Assembly (NCBI RefSeq): GCF_046156175.1
Contig: NZ_JAYLVL010000001.1
Coordinates: 124,001-188,000, forward strand
Direction of reading: 5' to 3'
Source: Lacisediminihabitans sp046156175
GTDB taxonomy: Bacteria; Actinomycetota; Actinomycetes; Actinomycetales; Microbacteriaceae
DNA length: 64,000 bases
Positions 54,539-62,758 of this stretch are shown here, in pieces. The position numbers and the translations under genes were made by a program. Numbering within the stretch: position 1 is the stretch's first letter; every line of letters begins with the position of its first letter. The notes beneath the pieces are model-generated. The model was not told the DNA's origin. It did not search any database and worked only from the letters and a program-made list of their open reading frames with translations.

Positions 54539-54808
54539 TCACTCTTTGTCGAGATCGGTGTTCAGAAGCTCGGCGAGTGAATCGAGGGCCGTCTCGGCCT
54601 CGTCACCGTCAGCCTTGAGGGTGACCACCTCACCGTGTCCGATTCCGAGCGAAAGCACACCGAGGATGCTGGCCGCATTCACCGTCTTACCGGCGGCGCT
54701 CGTGAGGGTGACCGGCACCCCGACCTTCGCGGCGGCCTGGCTGAAAAGCGATGCGGGGCGGGCGTGGAGTCCGACGCTGGAGGCGACGGTGACGGTACGT
54801 TCAGGCAT
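54539..54808 (-). CDS. ptsH: phosphocarrier protein HPr
   Basis: 89 residues. The phosphorylated histidine is H15 (SVGLHARPAS) and the regulatory-site serine position is S47. HPr passes phosphate from Enzyme I to the EIIA encoded in the same operon. AAGGAG precedes the ATG. It is the last gene of the hexitol PTS operon. No ptsI gene is visible in the window, so Enzyme I is encoded elsewhere. Confidence 0.95.
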   Translation of the reverse strand: MPERTVTVASSVGLHARPASLFSQAAAKVGVPVTLTSAAGKTVNAASILGVLSLGIGHGEVVTLKADGDEAETALDSLAELLNTDLDKE

Positions 54809-54856
54809 TTCTGGCTCCTTGGTGTTCAGTGCTGCGAGAGGTCGACAGTGGATGGT

Positions 54857-55897
54857 TCAGGGTTCGATCGTGACTTTGATGCCGTCGCCGCGAGCGACGA
54901 TTTCGATGGCCTCGAGCACCTCGTCGAGGGGCAGGCGATGGGTGATGAGATCGGTCACCGGCACGGCTCCGGACGCGATCAATTCCAGGGCCTGCTTGTT
55001 GTGGGCGGGACTCGACCCGTTCACACCCACGATCGTGAGTTCACGGTAGTGCACGAGGTTCGAATCGACGGTGATGGTGGGATGGTCCTTCGGGAGTCCG
55101 CCGAACAGGCTGAGGCGCCCACGGCGTGCGAGCATCAACAGCCCCTGCTCCTGCGCGGCTCCGGATGCGGCCGCGGTGATCACGACATCCGCTCCCCGGC
55201 CGCCGGTTGCGTCGAGTACCGCCGCGACGGGGTCCGTCGATTCCGAGGCGATCGCGAGGTCTGGTTTCACGAGATCGGCGGCCTTCTTCAACCGGGCGGC
55301 GTTCAGATCGACGAGGATCACCTGAGCGGCGCCGCGCGCCCGCGCGAGTCGCACGTGCAGGCAACCGATCGGGCCGGATCCGATGACGACGACCACATCG
55401 CCGGCTCCGACCCTGGCGAGTTCCTGGCCGTTGAGCACGCAGGCCAGGGGTTCGGCGAGGCTGGCCTCGGCGAAGCCGAGACCCTCGGGGATGCGGTTGA
55501 GCCCGTCCACTCGCAAGACCTCACGAGGCACGATCATGAACTCCGCGAAACCACCGGGGAACTGGTAGCCCATCGACAACTGGTGTGGGCAGACGGTCTG
55601 GCGACCGGCCAGGCAGTCGGGGCAGGTGCCATCCGGGATCGCCGCGATGACCTGCACGCGGTCTCCCGCGGCCCAGCCCTCGACGCCGTCCCCGACATCC
55701 ACGATCTCACCGGCGATCTCATGCCCCATCACTTGCGGCGGGGTCATGTTGGGATGACCTGAACGGGATATCTTGACGTCAGTGCCGCAGGTCGAGCAGT
55801 TGCGCACCCGGATCTTCACTTCACCCGCAGAGACCTGCGGTTCGGCTAATTCTTCCAGCCGGATGTCGCCGGGTGCGTAGAACCTCGCTACCTTCAC
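54857..55897 (-). CDS. zinc-dependent medium-chain dehydrogenase, probable polyol(-phosphate) dehydrogenase
   Basis: 346 residues of the MDR family. Catalytic zinc ligands are C37 (CGTD) and H59-E60 (GHE). The structural-zinc loop has only three cysteines (C92, C95, C103), with D89 where the first is expected. VIGSGPIGCLHVRLA is the NAD-binding loop. Lying in a PTS operon it most likely oxidises the imported hexitol phosphate, as GatD does with galactitol-1-phosphate; the classical mannitol-1-phosphate dehydrogenase MtlD, of a different family, is absent here. It begins five bases after the EIIA stop codon. Free polyol oxidation is the alternative. Confidence 0.8.
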   Translation of the reverse strand: MKVARFYAPGDIRLEELAEPQVSAGEVKIRVRNCSTCGTDVKISRSGHPNMTPPQVMGHEIAGEIVDVGDGVEGWAAGDRVQVIAAIPDGTCPDCLAGRQTVCPHQLSMGYQFPGGFAEFMIVPREVLRVDGLNRIPEGLGFAEASLAEPLACVLNGQELARVGAGDVVVVIGSGPIGCLHVRLARARGAAQVILVDLNAARLKKAADLVKPDLAIASESTDPVAAVLDATGGRGADVVITAAASGAAQEQGLLMLARRGRLSLFGGLPKDHPTITVDSNLVHYRELTIVGVNGSSPAHNKQALELIASGAVPVTDLITHRLPLDEVLEAIEIVARGDGIKVTIEP

Positions 55898-55902
55898 GCG
55901 TC

Positions 55903-56367
55903 CTACTCGTCTTCCGGGTCGGGCTTCAGAAGCTCATAGACCTCGGAACTCGTGGTGGCCGCTCGGAGCGCCGCGGCCTTGTCCGGGTCGAGAAGCACGG
56001 TGGCGAGCTGGGACAGCAGGGCGATGTGCCCGTTGCCGCGGGCGGCGATGCCGACGCAGACCCGCACATCGTTGCCGTCCCAGTCCACGCCATCCGGAAA
56101 GCGGAGAACGACGAGTGCATCGTTCTTCACCGAGTCCTTGCCGGCGAGGGTGCCGTGAGGAATCGCGACACCCTCCCCGACGAAGGTGGAAACCGACCGC
56201 TCGCGTTCGAGCATGGCCTCGATGTAGGAGGCGTCGATCGCGCCGGCCTCCAGCAGGGCTGCTCCGGTCTGCCTGATCGCGTCTTCCTGGTTCTTCGCTG
56301 ACTGGTCGAGTCGAATGGACGACTCGGCCAGCAGCGTCGACAGGGCGGGAGCGGTTTCGTCTGTCAT
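55903..56367 (-). CDS. PTS EIIA component, mannitol/fructose type
   Basis: 154 residues. The phosphorylated histidine is H71 in VAIPHGTLAG. FVGEGVAIPHGT is the signature of mannitol-type EIIA (MtlF). It takes phosphate from HPr and hands it to EIIB, whose gene ends three bases upstream of this start. A separate EIIA agrees with the split EIIC/EIIB genes. Confidence 0.9.
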   Translation of the reverse strand: MTDETAPALSTLLAESSIRLDQSAKNQEDAIRQTGAALLEAGAIDASYIEAMLERERSVSTFVGEGVAIPHGTLAGKDSVKNDALVVLRFPDGVDWDGNDVRVCVGIAARGNGHIALLSQLATVLLDPDKAAALRAATTSSEVYELLKPDPEDE

Positions 56368-56370
56368 CTT

Positions 56371-56679
56371 CTACGCCTCGAAGGTCTCGCCGTTTTGAAT
56401 GGCCTTGACGATCTTGGCGACGGCAGGGTCACCCAGGAACAGCTGGAACGGCACGACCGGAACATCCGGCACGGTGTGCCGTGCCCTGTCGGCCAGTCCC
56501 GTGTGGGTGAACACCAGGTCGGCGTCGCTCGGAATCGACGCGACGGGGGAATGCTCCACCGTCACTCCGTTCTTCGCGAGTTGCTTCTTCAGCGTCGAGG
56601 CCAGCATCACGCTGCTGCCCATTCCCGCGTCGCACGCAACGATGAGCTTCTTGATGCTCGATCCGTCGATTGTTGCCAT
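56371..56679 (-). CDS. PTS EIIB component, mannitol type
   Basis: 102 residues. The phosphocysteine is C16 in VACDAGMGSSVMLA, as in the B domain of MtlA. In Bacillus and E. coli this domain is fused to EIIC; here it is a free protein. It transfers phosphate to the incoming sugar alcohol. It lies 31 bases after the EIIC gene in the operon. Confidence 0.9.
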   Translation of the reverse strand: MATIDGSSIKKLIVACDAGMGSSVMLASTLKKQLAKNGVTVEHSPVASIPSDADLVFTHTGLADRARHTVPDVPVVPFQLFLGDPAVAKIVKAIQNGETFEA

Positions 56680-56710
56680 GGGTGATTCTCCTTGAGTCTT
56701 GTACTGCGGG

Positions 56711-57943
56711 TCAGGCGACGGGGGCGGTCGCCGGCTTGTTCTTGTTGCGCGCGCTCTGCTCCTTGGCGGCCTCGAGGTCGAGTCCGCTGTTCTGGTTGCG
56801 ACCGAAGCCGAGCAATGCGGCTCCCACGATGAACGCTACGCCCGCAGACACGAGGATTCCGAGAAGGATGGTCGGAAGATCACCCGGGTAGGCCACGAGG
56901 ATGTAGGCGAAGATGCTTCCCGGCGACGCCGGAGCGAGCAGTCCGTCGTTGAACAGGCTGAACATGAGCACACCGGAGGCTCCACCCGCGATGGCGGCGA
57001 TGAGCAGGATCGGCTTCATGAGCACATAGGGGAAGTAGATCTCGTGGATGCCGCCGAGGAACTGCACGACGATCGCCGCCGGCACGGTCGCGCGGATGGC
57101 GATCGGTCCGAAGAGCATCATCGCGACGAGGATGCCGAGGCCGGGGCCGGGGTTCGACTCGAGCATGAACAGGATGGACTTGCCATCCGGTCCGGCCGCC
57201 TGCTTCGCCGCGAGCGGAACGAGCACGCCGTTACCGATCGCGTTGTTGAGGAACAGGATCTTCGCCGGTTCGATGATGATCGAGGCGAGGGGAAGCAGCT
57301 TCGCGTTGATGAGGGCGTCCACGAAGTTCGCGAACACGGTGGTCAGCCAGAACACGGCCGGGCCGAGGGCGAACACGCCGACGAGCGCGGAGAAGCCTCC
57401 GACGATTCCCGAGGTGAAGTTATCCACCAGCATCTCGAAACCGCCCCGGAGCTTTCCGTCGATCATGCTGTCGATCCACTTGAGCAGCAGGGCTGCGAGC
57501 GGGCCGATGATGAGTGCCCCGAGGAACTGGGGACCGAGGTCGGCGATCGACTTCGGCGGAGTGGCCCCTGCCGCAGCCAGACCGAGCGCGAGCGGCGACA
57601 CGATGACACCGATCGTCGCGATCGCGCCGACGACGGCACCTCGCTGGCCGTGAACCGTGCGACCACCGGTGTAACCGATGAGGATCGGAAGCAGGAACAC
57701 GATGATCGGGCCGACGATGGTCGATGCCTGGCTGGCGAACGGCACGACGCCATCCTTCGCGACCGCACCGGTCGCACGGGCGATTTCGTTGACCCAGCCA
57801 TTCGGGATGAAGAGGGCAGTGACGAGGCCCCAGGCGATGAACGCACCGAGGTTCGGCATGATCATTCCGGCGAGGAATGCACCACCCCGCTGGATGCGTG
57901 CGCGGGCGCCGGTACCGGCGGCCACGGGAGTGTAATCGGACAT
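56711..57943 (-). CDS. PTS EIIC component, mannitol family permease
   Basis: 410 residues, about eight membrane segments. GGIHEIYFPYVL is the mannitol-family signature around the substrate-binding loop and NNAIGNGVL the second conserved loop. The C-terminus ends in a short basic tail with no B domain. ATG 57943 is chosen, with AAGGAG about eleven bases before it; a longer frame is not conserved. It imports and orients a hexitol for phosphorylation by EIIB. Mannitol is the most likely substrate, but related transporters take other hexitols. Confidence 0.9.
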   Translation of the reverse strand: MSDYTPVAAGTGARARIQRGGAFLAGMIMPNLGAFIAWGLVTALFIPNGWVNEIARATGAVAKDGVVPFASQASTIVGPIIVFLLPILIGYTGGRTVHGQRGAVVGAIATIGVIVSPLALGLAAAGATPPKSIADLGPQFLGALIIGPLAALLLKWIDSMIDGKLRGGFEMLVDNFTSGIVGGFSALVGVFALGPAVFWLTTVFANFVDALINAKLLPLASIIIEPAKILFLNNAIGNGVLVPLAAKQAAGPDGKSILFMLESNPGPGLGILVAMMLFGPIAIRATVPAAIVVQFLGGIHEIYFPYVLMKPILLIAAIAGGASGVLMFSLFNDGLLAPASPGSIFAYILVAYPGDLPTILLGILVSAGVAFIVGAALLGFGRNQNSGLDLEAAKEQSARNKNKPATAPVA

Positions 57944-58005
57944 TTCTAGTGGTACTCCTTTGTACGGATCAGGACTGTACGGATGGGTGGGGGTTCGGCG
58001 GGTAA

Positions 58006-58959
58006 TCAGGTGGCCACGAGTGGCCGATCCAAATCCGGCTGCCACACCAGATGGACGTTTGAGTAGGCGATGTCGCCCGGACCGGGAACGGAGGTGCCCG
58101 GAAGACCGACTGCGGCCGCACCCCAGGCGAGAGCCTCGACCAGAGCCGATTCCTCATCCGATTCGTCGGCGCAGAATATGGAAAGGAAACCGGCGAGGAA
58201 GCAGTCGCCGGCTCCGACGGTGCTGCGGTGCTCGAGCACTGTCGATTCACCGACGATCGCCCCGTGCTCACCGACAAGGACGGCGCCATCGGCACCGAGA
58301 CTCACCAGAACGCGCTCTACGCCGAGTGAACGAAGCTCTTCCGCTGCGACGATCACTTCGGAAATGGAGCCCAGCTCACGCCCGACCGCCTCCGCGAGTT
58401 CGGCACGGTTGGGCTTGATCACCCGTGGCCGGGCCGAAATCGAGGCGGTGAGGGCATCGCCGCTGGTGTCGACGGCGAGGGATGCTCCGAGGTCCGTGAC
58501 GGACGTCATGAGCGCTACGAGCTGGTCGGCGGAGCACTCCGGAGGGATGCTCCCGGAGAAGACCACCCAGTCGCGTGGCGAAACCAGCCCGGCTAGCACG
58601 GTGGCGAGCACGGAGAAATCGGCGGTGGAGAGCGGGGTACCCGGCTCGTTCAACTTGGTCGCGGTGCCATCGGGCTCTGACACGGTGAGGTTGGACCGGG
58701 TGCGACCGTGCACCGGCACGAGCCGGGTTGCCACTCCTGCAGCATCCAACAGAGCGCTCAGCTCGGCGCCCTCCGGACCACCGACCGGCAGCACCGCGAT
58801 GCTGTCGATGCCGTTACGCGAGAGTGCCCTGGTGAGGTTGACGCCCTTTCCGCCGGGTTCCAGCGTCGGTGCGGAGGTGCGGAGAACAGCACCGCGCTCG
58901 AGACGATCCACCTCGACCGTGCGGTCGAGGCTCGGATTCAGGGTCACGGAGACGATCAC
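58006..58959 (-). CDS. PfkB-family hexose-phosphate kinase (1-phosphofructokinase/tagatose-6-phosphate kinase type)
   Basis: 317 residues. GGKGVN (36-41) and GAGD (249-252, catalytic D252) are the two PfkB signatures; TLNPSLDRTV is the N-terminal block of the 1-phosphofructokinase/LacC group. It should phosphorylate a ketohexose phosphate to the bisphosphate. Together with the dehydrogenase it suggests a route hexitol-phosphate to ketose-phosphate to ketose bisphosphate. The GTG start overlaps the stop of the regulator gene by four bases. Confidence 0.85.
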   Translation of the reverse strand: MIVSVTLNPSLDRTVEVDRLERGAVLRTSAPTLEPGGKGVNLTRALSRNGIDSIAVLPVGGPEGAELSALLDAAGVATRLVPVHGRTRSNLTVSEPDGTATKLNEPGTPLSTADFSVLATVLAGLVSPRDWVVFSGSIPPECSADQLVALMTSVTDLGASLAVDTSGDALTASISARPRVIKPNRAELAEAVGRELGSISEVIVAAEELRSLGVERVLVSLGADGAVLVGEHGAIVGESTVLEHRSTVGAGDCFLAGFLSIFCADESDEESALVEALAWGAAAVGLPGTSVPGPGDIAYSNVHLVWQPDLDRPLVAT

Positions 58960-59717
58960 ACGATCACCACCGTCGGGCCGGCACTCTCGATGTCCTCGGC
59001 GAACTCCACATCCAGACCGACATCCGTGATGATGGTGTCCACCACACTGAGTGGCGCAACACGAGCGAAGTCCTCGCGGCCGAACTTGGTGTGGTCGGCG
59101 AGCACGACGACGCGTCGGGACGCCTCGATCAAGGCGCGCTTGATGGTGGCCTCGGCGATATCGGGCGTGGTGAGCCCTCGTTCCACGCTGATCCCGTTGG
59201 TGCCCATGAAGGCGACATCCGCGAAGACATCGACGATCTGCGCCTTGGTCCACTCCCCTACCGCGGCCAGCGTTCGAGGGCGGACGACACCGCCGAGAAG
59301 GTGCAGGTTGATGTTGGATCGTCCCGTGAGGATCGCTGCGACGGGGATCGAGTGGGTGACGACGGTGAGCTCCCTGTCGGTGGGAAGCAGTTGCGCGAGA
59401 CGCACCGTCGTCGTTCCGGCGTCCAAAATGATCGAGCCGCCGTCGGGGAGCTCTTCGAGGGCCGCGCGGGCGATGCGTTCCTTCTGCCCGGTGGAGTGAG
59501 CCTCGCGGTCCGCGACATCCGGTTCGTTACCGAAACGTTCGACCGGGATCGCGCCCCCGTGTACCCGACGGAGAACCCCGCGGCGCTCGAGGGCTGTGAG
59601 ATCACGGCGCACGGTCTCCGGTGTCACCGCGAGGTCACGCGCGAGTCCGGCGACCTCGACGCGGCCGAAGGACCGCGCAGTCTCCAGGATCTGCTTGTGT
59701 CGCTCAGGAGCGTACAT
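58956..59717 (-). CDS. DeoR/GlpR family transcriptional regulator of the hexitol operon
   Basis: 253 residues. An N-terminal winged helix (about 1-57) with VTPETVRRDLTALERRGVLRRVHGG in pieces is the DeoR signature; the C-terminal half is the sugar-phosphate sensing DeoRC domain, with LDAGTT and DHTKFGR. It probably represses its own operon until a phosphorylated sugar binds. ATG 59717 has AGAGG upstream. Just before it lies a perfect palindrome overlapping the transcription start region. Confidence 0.9.
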   Translation of the reverse strand: MYAPERHKQILETARSFGRVEVAGLARDLAVTPETVRRDLTALERRGVLRRVHGGAIPVERFGNEPDVADREAHSTGQKERIARAALEELPDGGSIILDAGTTTVRLAQLLPTDRELTVVTHSIPVAAILTGRSNINLHLLGGVVRPRTLAAVGEWTKAQIVDVFADVAFMGTNGISVERGLTTPDIAEATIKRALIEASRRVVVLADHTKFGREDFARVAPLSVVDTIITDVGLDVEFAEDIESAGPTVVIV

Positions 59718-59739
59718 CGGACCTCTTTGTCGTGGACAT

Positions 59740-59760
59740 AACAACATCGGAAATGTTGTT
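59740..59760. promoter_or_regulatory. operator palindrome, likely bound by the DeoR regulator
   Basis: AACAACAT (59740-59747) and ATGTTGTT (59753-59760) are perfect 8-base inverted repeats with a 5-base spacer. It lies just downstream of the -10 box and 22 bases before the deoR ATG, ideal for autorepression. It is AT-rich against a GC-rich background. Confidence 0.75.
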
Positions 59761-59767
59761 CTGCGTT

Positions 59768-59797
59768 TATATAAGTCCGTTTGTGTCCGCTTGTCAA
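59768..59797 (-). promoter_or_regulatory. sigma-70-type promoter of the hexitol PTS operon
   Basis: TTGACA (59792-59797) matches the consensus fully. TATATA (59768-59773) is 18 bases downstream, or TTATAT at 17. This is the clearest promoter in the window. The operator follows at once. Confidence 0.8.
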
Positions 59798-59940
59798 CTC
59801 ACATGCCATTCACAGGCGCGGCGTGTCGCGAATCGCCGGGGCCATGACGTCACTCCACCGAGGGTGCGCCATCGAGTGACACCCGCACCCGAACGCGAAG
59901 GCGCGACTGTCACACCGGAGCGCGAAGAGGGGATGCTGAA

Positions 59941-59978
59941 GTCTCGCGGAGCTCGACGCGCGAAGTTGGACGCGAGAC
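59941..59978 (-). terminator. possible hairpin terminator of polA
   Basis: GTCTCGCG (59941-59948) and CGCGAGAC (59971-59978) are perfect 8-base arms with a 22-base spacer, lying about 100 bases after the polA stop and beyond the tandem array. Confidence 0.4.
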
Positions 59979-59991
59979 GGCTGCTCCAGAG

Positions 59992-60085
59992 CCATCAGTG
60001 GGCGGAGGCCTCGGTGGGCTGGCCGTCAGCGGGCGGAGCCCTCAGCGGGCGGGGAGGTCAGCGGGCTGGGCCCTCAGTGAGCGGC
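59992..60085. repeat. tandem array of six 15/16-bp units ending in the polA stop codon
   Basis: The core TC(A/G)G(C/T)G(G/A)GC recurs with starts at 59995, 60011, 60026, 60042, 60058 and 60074, a period of 15 or 16 bases. The last unit contains the polA stop codon (TCA at 60074-60076 on the plus strand) and its final codons. Confidence 0.75.
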
Positions 60086-62752
60086 GGCGTCCCAGTTCGC
60101 CCCGAGGCCGATCTGCACCTCGAGCGGCACCGCGAGATCTGCGGCGTGCCCCATTCGATCGGTGACGACCGCGGTGAGCACATCGAGCTCGCCCGGGGCC
60201 ACCTCGAAGACCAGTTCGTCGTGAACCTGGAGCAGCAGCCGTGACTCGAGCCCCCGCTCGTCGAGGTCCGAGGCCACCCCGAGCATCGCGATCTTGAGGA
60301 TGTCAGCGGCCGATCCCTGGATCGGCGCGTTGAGTGCGGCGCGCTCCGCGTTCTGCTTGAGAACCCGGTTGTTGGATGCGAGGTCGGGAAACGGGCGGCG
60401 ACGACCGAAGATCGTCTCGGTGTAGCCGTCTTCGCGCGCCTGGTCCACGACACTCCGCAGGTAGTCGCGCACGGCGCCGAAGCGCTCGAAGTAGTCGGTC
60501 ATCAACTGCTTCGCCTCGGAGTTCTCGATACGCAGCTGCTTGCTCAGCCCGAAAGCGCTGAGGCCGTAGGCGAGTCCGTACGACATCGCCTTGACCTTGG
60601 TGCGCATCGCTGAGCTCACGTCCGCCGGGTCGACGCCGAAGATGCGGGAGCCGACGAAACGGTGGAGGTCCTCGCCGGAGTTGAAAGCTTCGATGAGTCC
60701 GGCGTCCCCGGAGAGGTGTGCCATGATCCGCATCTCGATCTGCGAGTAGTCGGCGGTGAGCAGTGTCGTGAACTCCGGCCCGCACTCGAAGGCGGTGCGG
60801 ATCTCACGGCCCACCGACGTGCGCACCGGGATGTTCTGCAGGTTCGGGTCGGTCGAGGAGATGCGGCCCGTGCTCGTGCCGGTCTGGTCGTAGCGCGTGT
60901 GCACCCGGTGGTCGTCCGCGATGGCCTTCTCCAGCGTGTCGACGATCTGTCGAAGCTTGGTGGCGTCCCGATGCTGCAGCAGCAGGTCGAGGAAGGGATG
61001 TGGATTCTGCTCCTGGAGGTCGGCGAGGGAGGCGGCATCCGTCGAATACCCGGTCTTGTTTGCCCGGGTCTTGGGCATCTGCAGGTCCTCGAAAAGCACC
61101 TGCTGCAGCTGCTTGGGTGACCCGAGGTTGATCTCCCGGCCGCCGATCTCCGCGTAGGCGCGCGAGGCCAGATCCGCCGCCGTCTCTCCGAGCTCGCGAT
61201 TGAGCCGCTCGAGGATGCCCGGATTCACCGTGATGCCCGTCGACTCCATCGCCGAGACGACGGGGACGAGAGGCAGCTCGATCTCGCGAAGCACGCGCAG
61301 CGATCCCTCGTCGAGCCGTTCGGTCAGGTACTCCGAGAGCCGCAAGACGTACCAGGCCTGGGTTGCCGCACTCACCGCATCCGTTTCCGGCACGAGCTGG
61401 TTGGGATCCGGTTCGGCCAGGTGCTCGCCGAGGTGCGTGTAGACCTGTTCCGCGAGGGGCTGGTCGTGACCGCCGGGCTTCAGCAGCCACGCGGCAAGGG
61501 TCGTGTCGAAGGCGACGCCGTCGAGGGAGAGGCCGGCCTTCTGAAGGCGCTTGAGGGCCGGCTTGTAGTCGAACAGGTACTTCGGAGCGGGGGACGCGAG
61601 CCACGCGGCGAGGGCGTCATAGTCCGGGCGACCCGCAGCCCACGGCACATACGCGGAGTCGTCCGCCGTCGCCAGCCCGAATCCGGTGATGCCCTCTTGA
61701 CCGATGTCGAGGTGGAGGCCGAGTGCGCGGGTTCCCTTCGCCGTCACCGTCGCGATCCAGTGGCCGAGTTCTTCGTCGATCATCGTGCGCACGCCAGGGA
61801 TCTCCGATACCGGGGCAGCGGAACCCTCGCCGGTGGACTCCAATGAGACCGGGTCACCTGCCGCCGCGGCGATCTTCAGCACGCGGTCGAGCAGCGTTCG
61901 GAACTGCAGCTTGTCGAAGACCTCGCGCACGGCCGCTTCGTCGATCGGCCGCCGATCGAGATCGTGGGGGCCGACAGGCAATTCGACATCGGTCAGCAGG
62001 TGATTGAGCTTTCGGTTGCGGATGGCACGGTCCTGCTGCTCACGGAGCTTCTCCCCGACGACGCCCTTGATCTCATCCGCGTGGGCGAGCACCTCGTCGA
62101 GCCCGCCGTACTGGGTGATCCACTTGACGGCGGTCTTCTCCCCCACCTTGTCGATGCCGATGAGATTGTCGCTGGTCTCGCCGACGAGGGCGGCGACATC
62201 CGGGTACTGGTGCGGTTCGATGCCGTACCGCTCGAACACGGCATCCCGGTCGTAACGCTTGAGCTCCGACACCCCGCGGGCGTTCGGGTAGAGCAGGGTC
62301 ACGTCGTCGTTCACCATCTGGATCGCGTCCCGGTCGCCGGAGACGATGAGCACGCGGAATCCCTCCTGGGCTCCCTTCGAGGCGAGGGTGGCGAGGATGT
62401 CGTCGGCCTCGTAGTCCTCCTTCGAGATCGTGGTGATGCCCATCGCGTGGAGCGCCTCTTCGAGGAGGGGGATCTGGCCGATGAATTCCGCCGGAGTCTC
62501 GCCCCTGGTGCCCTTGTATTCGGGGTATTCGCGGGTGCGGAACGAGTAGCGCGAGATGTCGAAAGCCACCGCGAGATGGGTCGGCTTCTCCTTCTGCAGC
62601 AGGTTCAGCATCATCGAGATGAACCCGTGGATCGCGTTGGTGTGCTGCCCCTCCCGGTTCTGGAAACTGTCGACGGGCAGGGCGTAGAACGCCCGGAAGG
62701 CAAGCGAATGCCCGTCGATAACGAGGAGGGTAGGCTTTTCGTTGTCCGGCAC
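60074..62752 (-). CDS. polA: DNA polymerase I
   Basis: 892 residues. The N-terminal 5'-exonuclease domain has LVIDGHSLAFRAF, EADDILATLA and SGDRDA. The middle domain lacks the D-x-E and other acids of a working 3'-5' proofreading site (ALGLHLD stands where the first motif is expected), as in other actinobacteria. The polymerase motifs are intact: DYSQIEMRI (A), RTKVKAMSYGLAYG (B) and VHDE with H844, D845, E846 (C). It fills gaps in excision repair, next to uvrABC. Start is GTG with TAGGCT six bases upstream and no ribosome-binding site. Confidence 0.97.
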   Translation of the reverse strand: MPDNEKPTLLVIDGHSLAFRAFYALPVDSFQNREGQHTNAIHGFISMMLNLLQKEKPTHLAVAFDISRYSFRTREYPEYKGTRGETPAEFIGQIPLLEEALHAMGITTISKEDYEADDILATLASKGAQEGFRVLIVSGDRDAIQMVNDDVTLLYPNARGVSELKRYDRDAVFERYGIEPHQYPDVAALVGETSDNLIGIDKVGEKTAVKWITQYGGLDEVLAHADEIKGVVGEKLREQQDRAIRNRKLNHLLTDVELPVGPHDLDRRPIDEAAVREVFDKLQFRTLLDRVLKIAAAAGDPVSLESTGEGSAAPVSEIPGVRTMIDEELGHWIATVTAKGTRALGLHLDIGQEGITGFGLATADDSAYVPWAAGRPDYDALAAWLASPAPKYLFDYKPALKRLQKAGLSLDGVAFDTTLAAWLLKPGGHDQPLAEQVYTHLGEHLAEPDPNQLVPETDAVSAATQAWYVLRLSEYLTERLDEGSLRVLREIELPLVPVVSAMESTGITVNPGILERLNRELGETAADLASRAYAEIGGREINLGSPKQLQQVLFEDLQMPKTRANKTGYSTDAASLADLQEQNPHPFLDLLLQHRDATKLRQIVDTLEKAIADDHRVHTRYDQTGTSTGRISSTDPNLQNIPVRTSVGREIRTAFECGPEFTTLLTADYSQIEMRIMAHLSGDAGLIEAFNSGEDLHRFVGSRIFGVDPADVSSAMRTKVKAMSYGLAYGLSAFGLSKQLRIENSEAKQLMTDYFERFGAVRDYLRSVVDQAREDGYTETIFGRRRPFPDLASNNRVLKQNAERAALNAPIQGSAADILKIAMLGVASDLDERGLESRLLLQVHDELVFEVAPGELDVLTAVVTDRMGHAADLAVPLEVQIGLGANWDAAAH

Positions 62753-62758
62753 GAAGCC

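Larger units (their letters stand above)
59718..60073. other. 356-bp intergenic region between polA and the hexitol operon
   Basis: From the operon side it holds the operator and the promoter, then an inverted repeat GTCACTC/GAGTGAC (59849-59880), a longer hairpin (59941-59978) and a 16-bp tandem array reaching into the polA stop codon. I see no gene in it. Confidence 0.75.
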
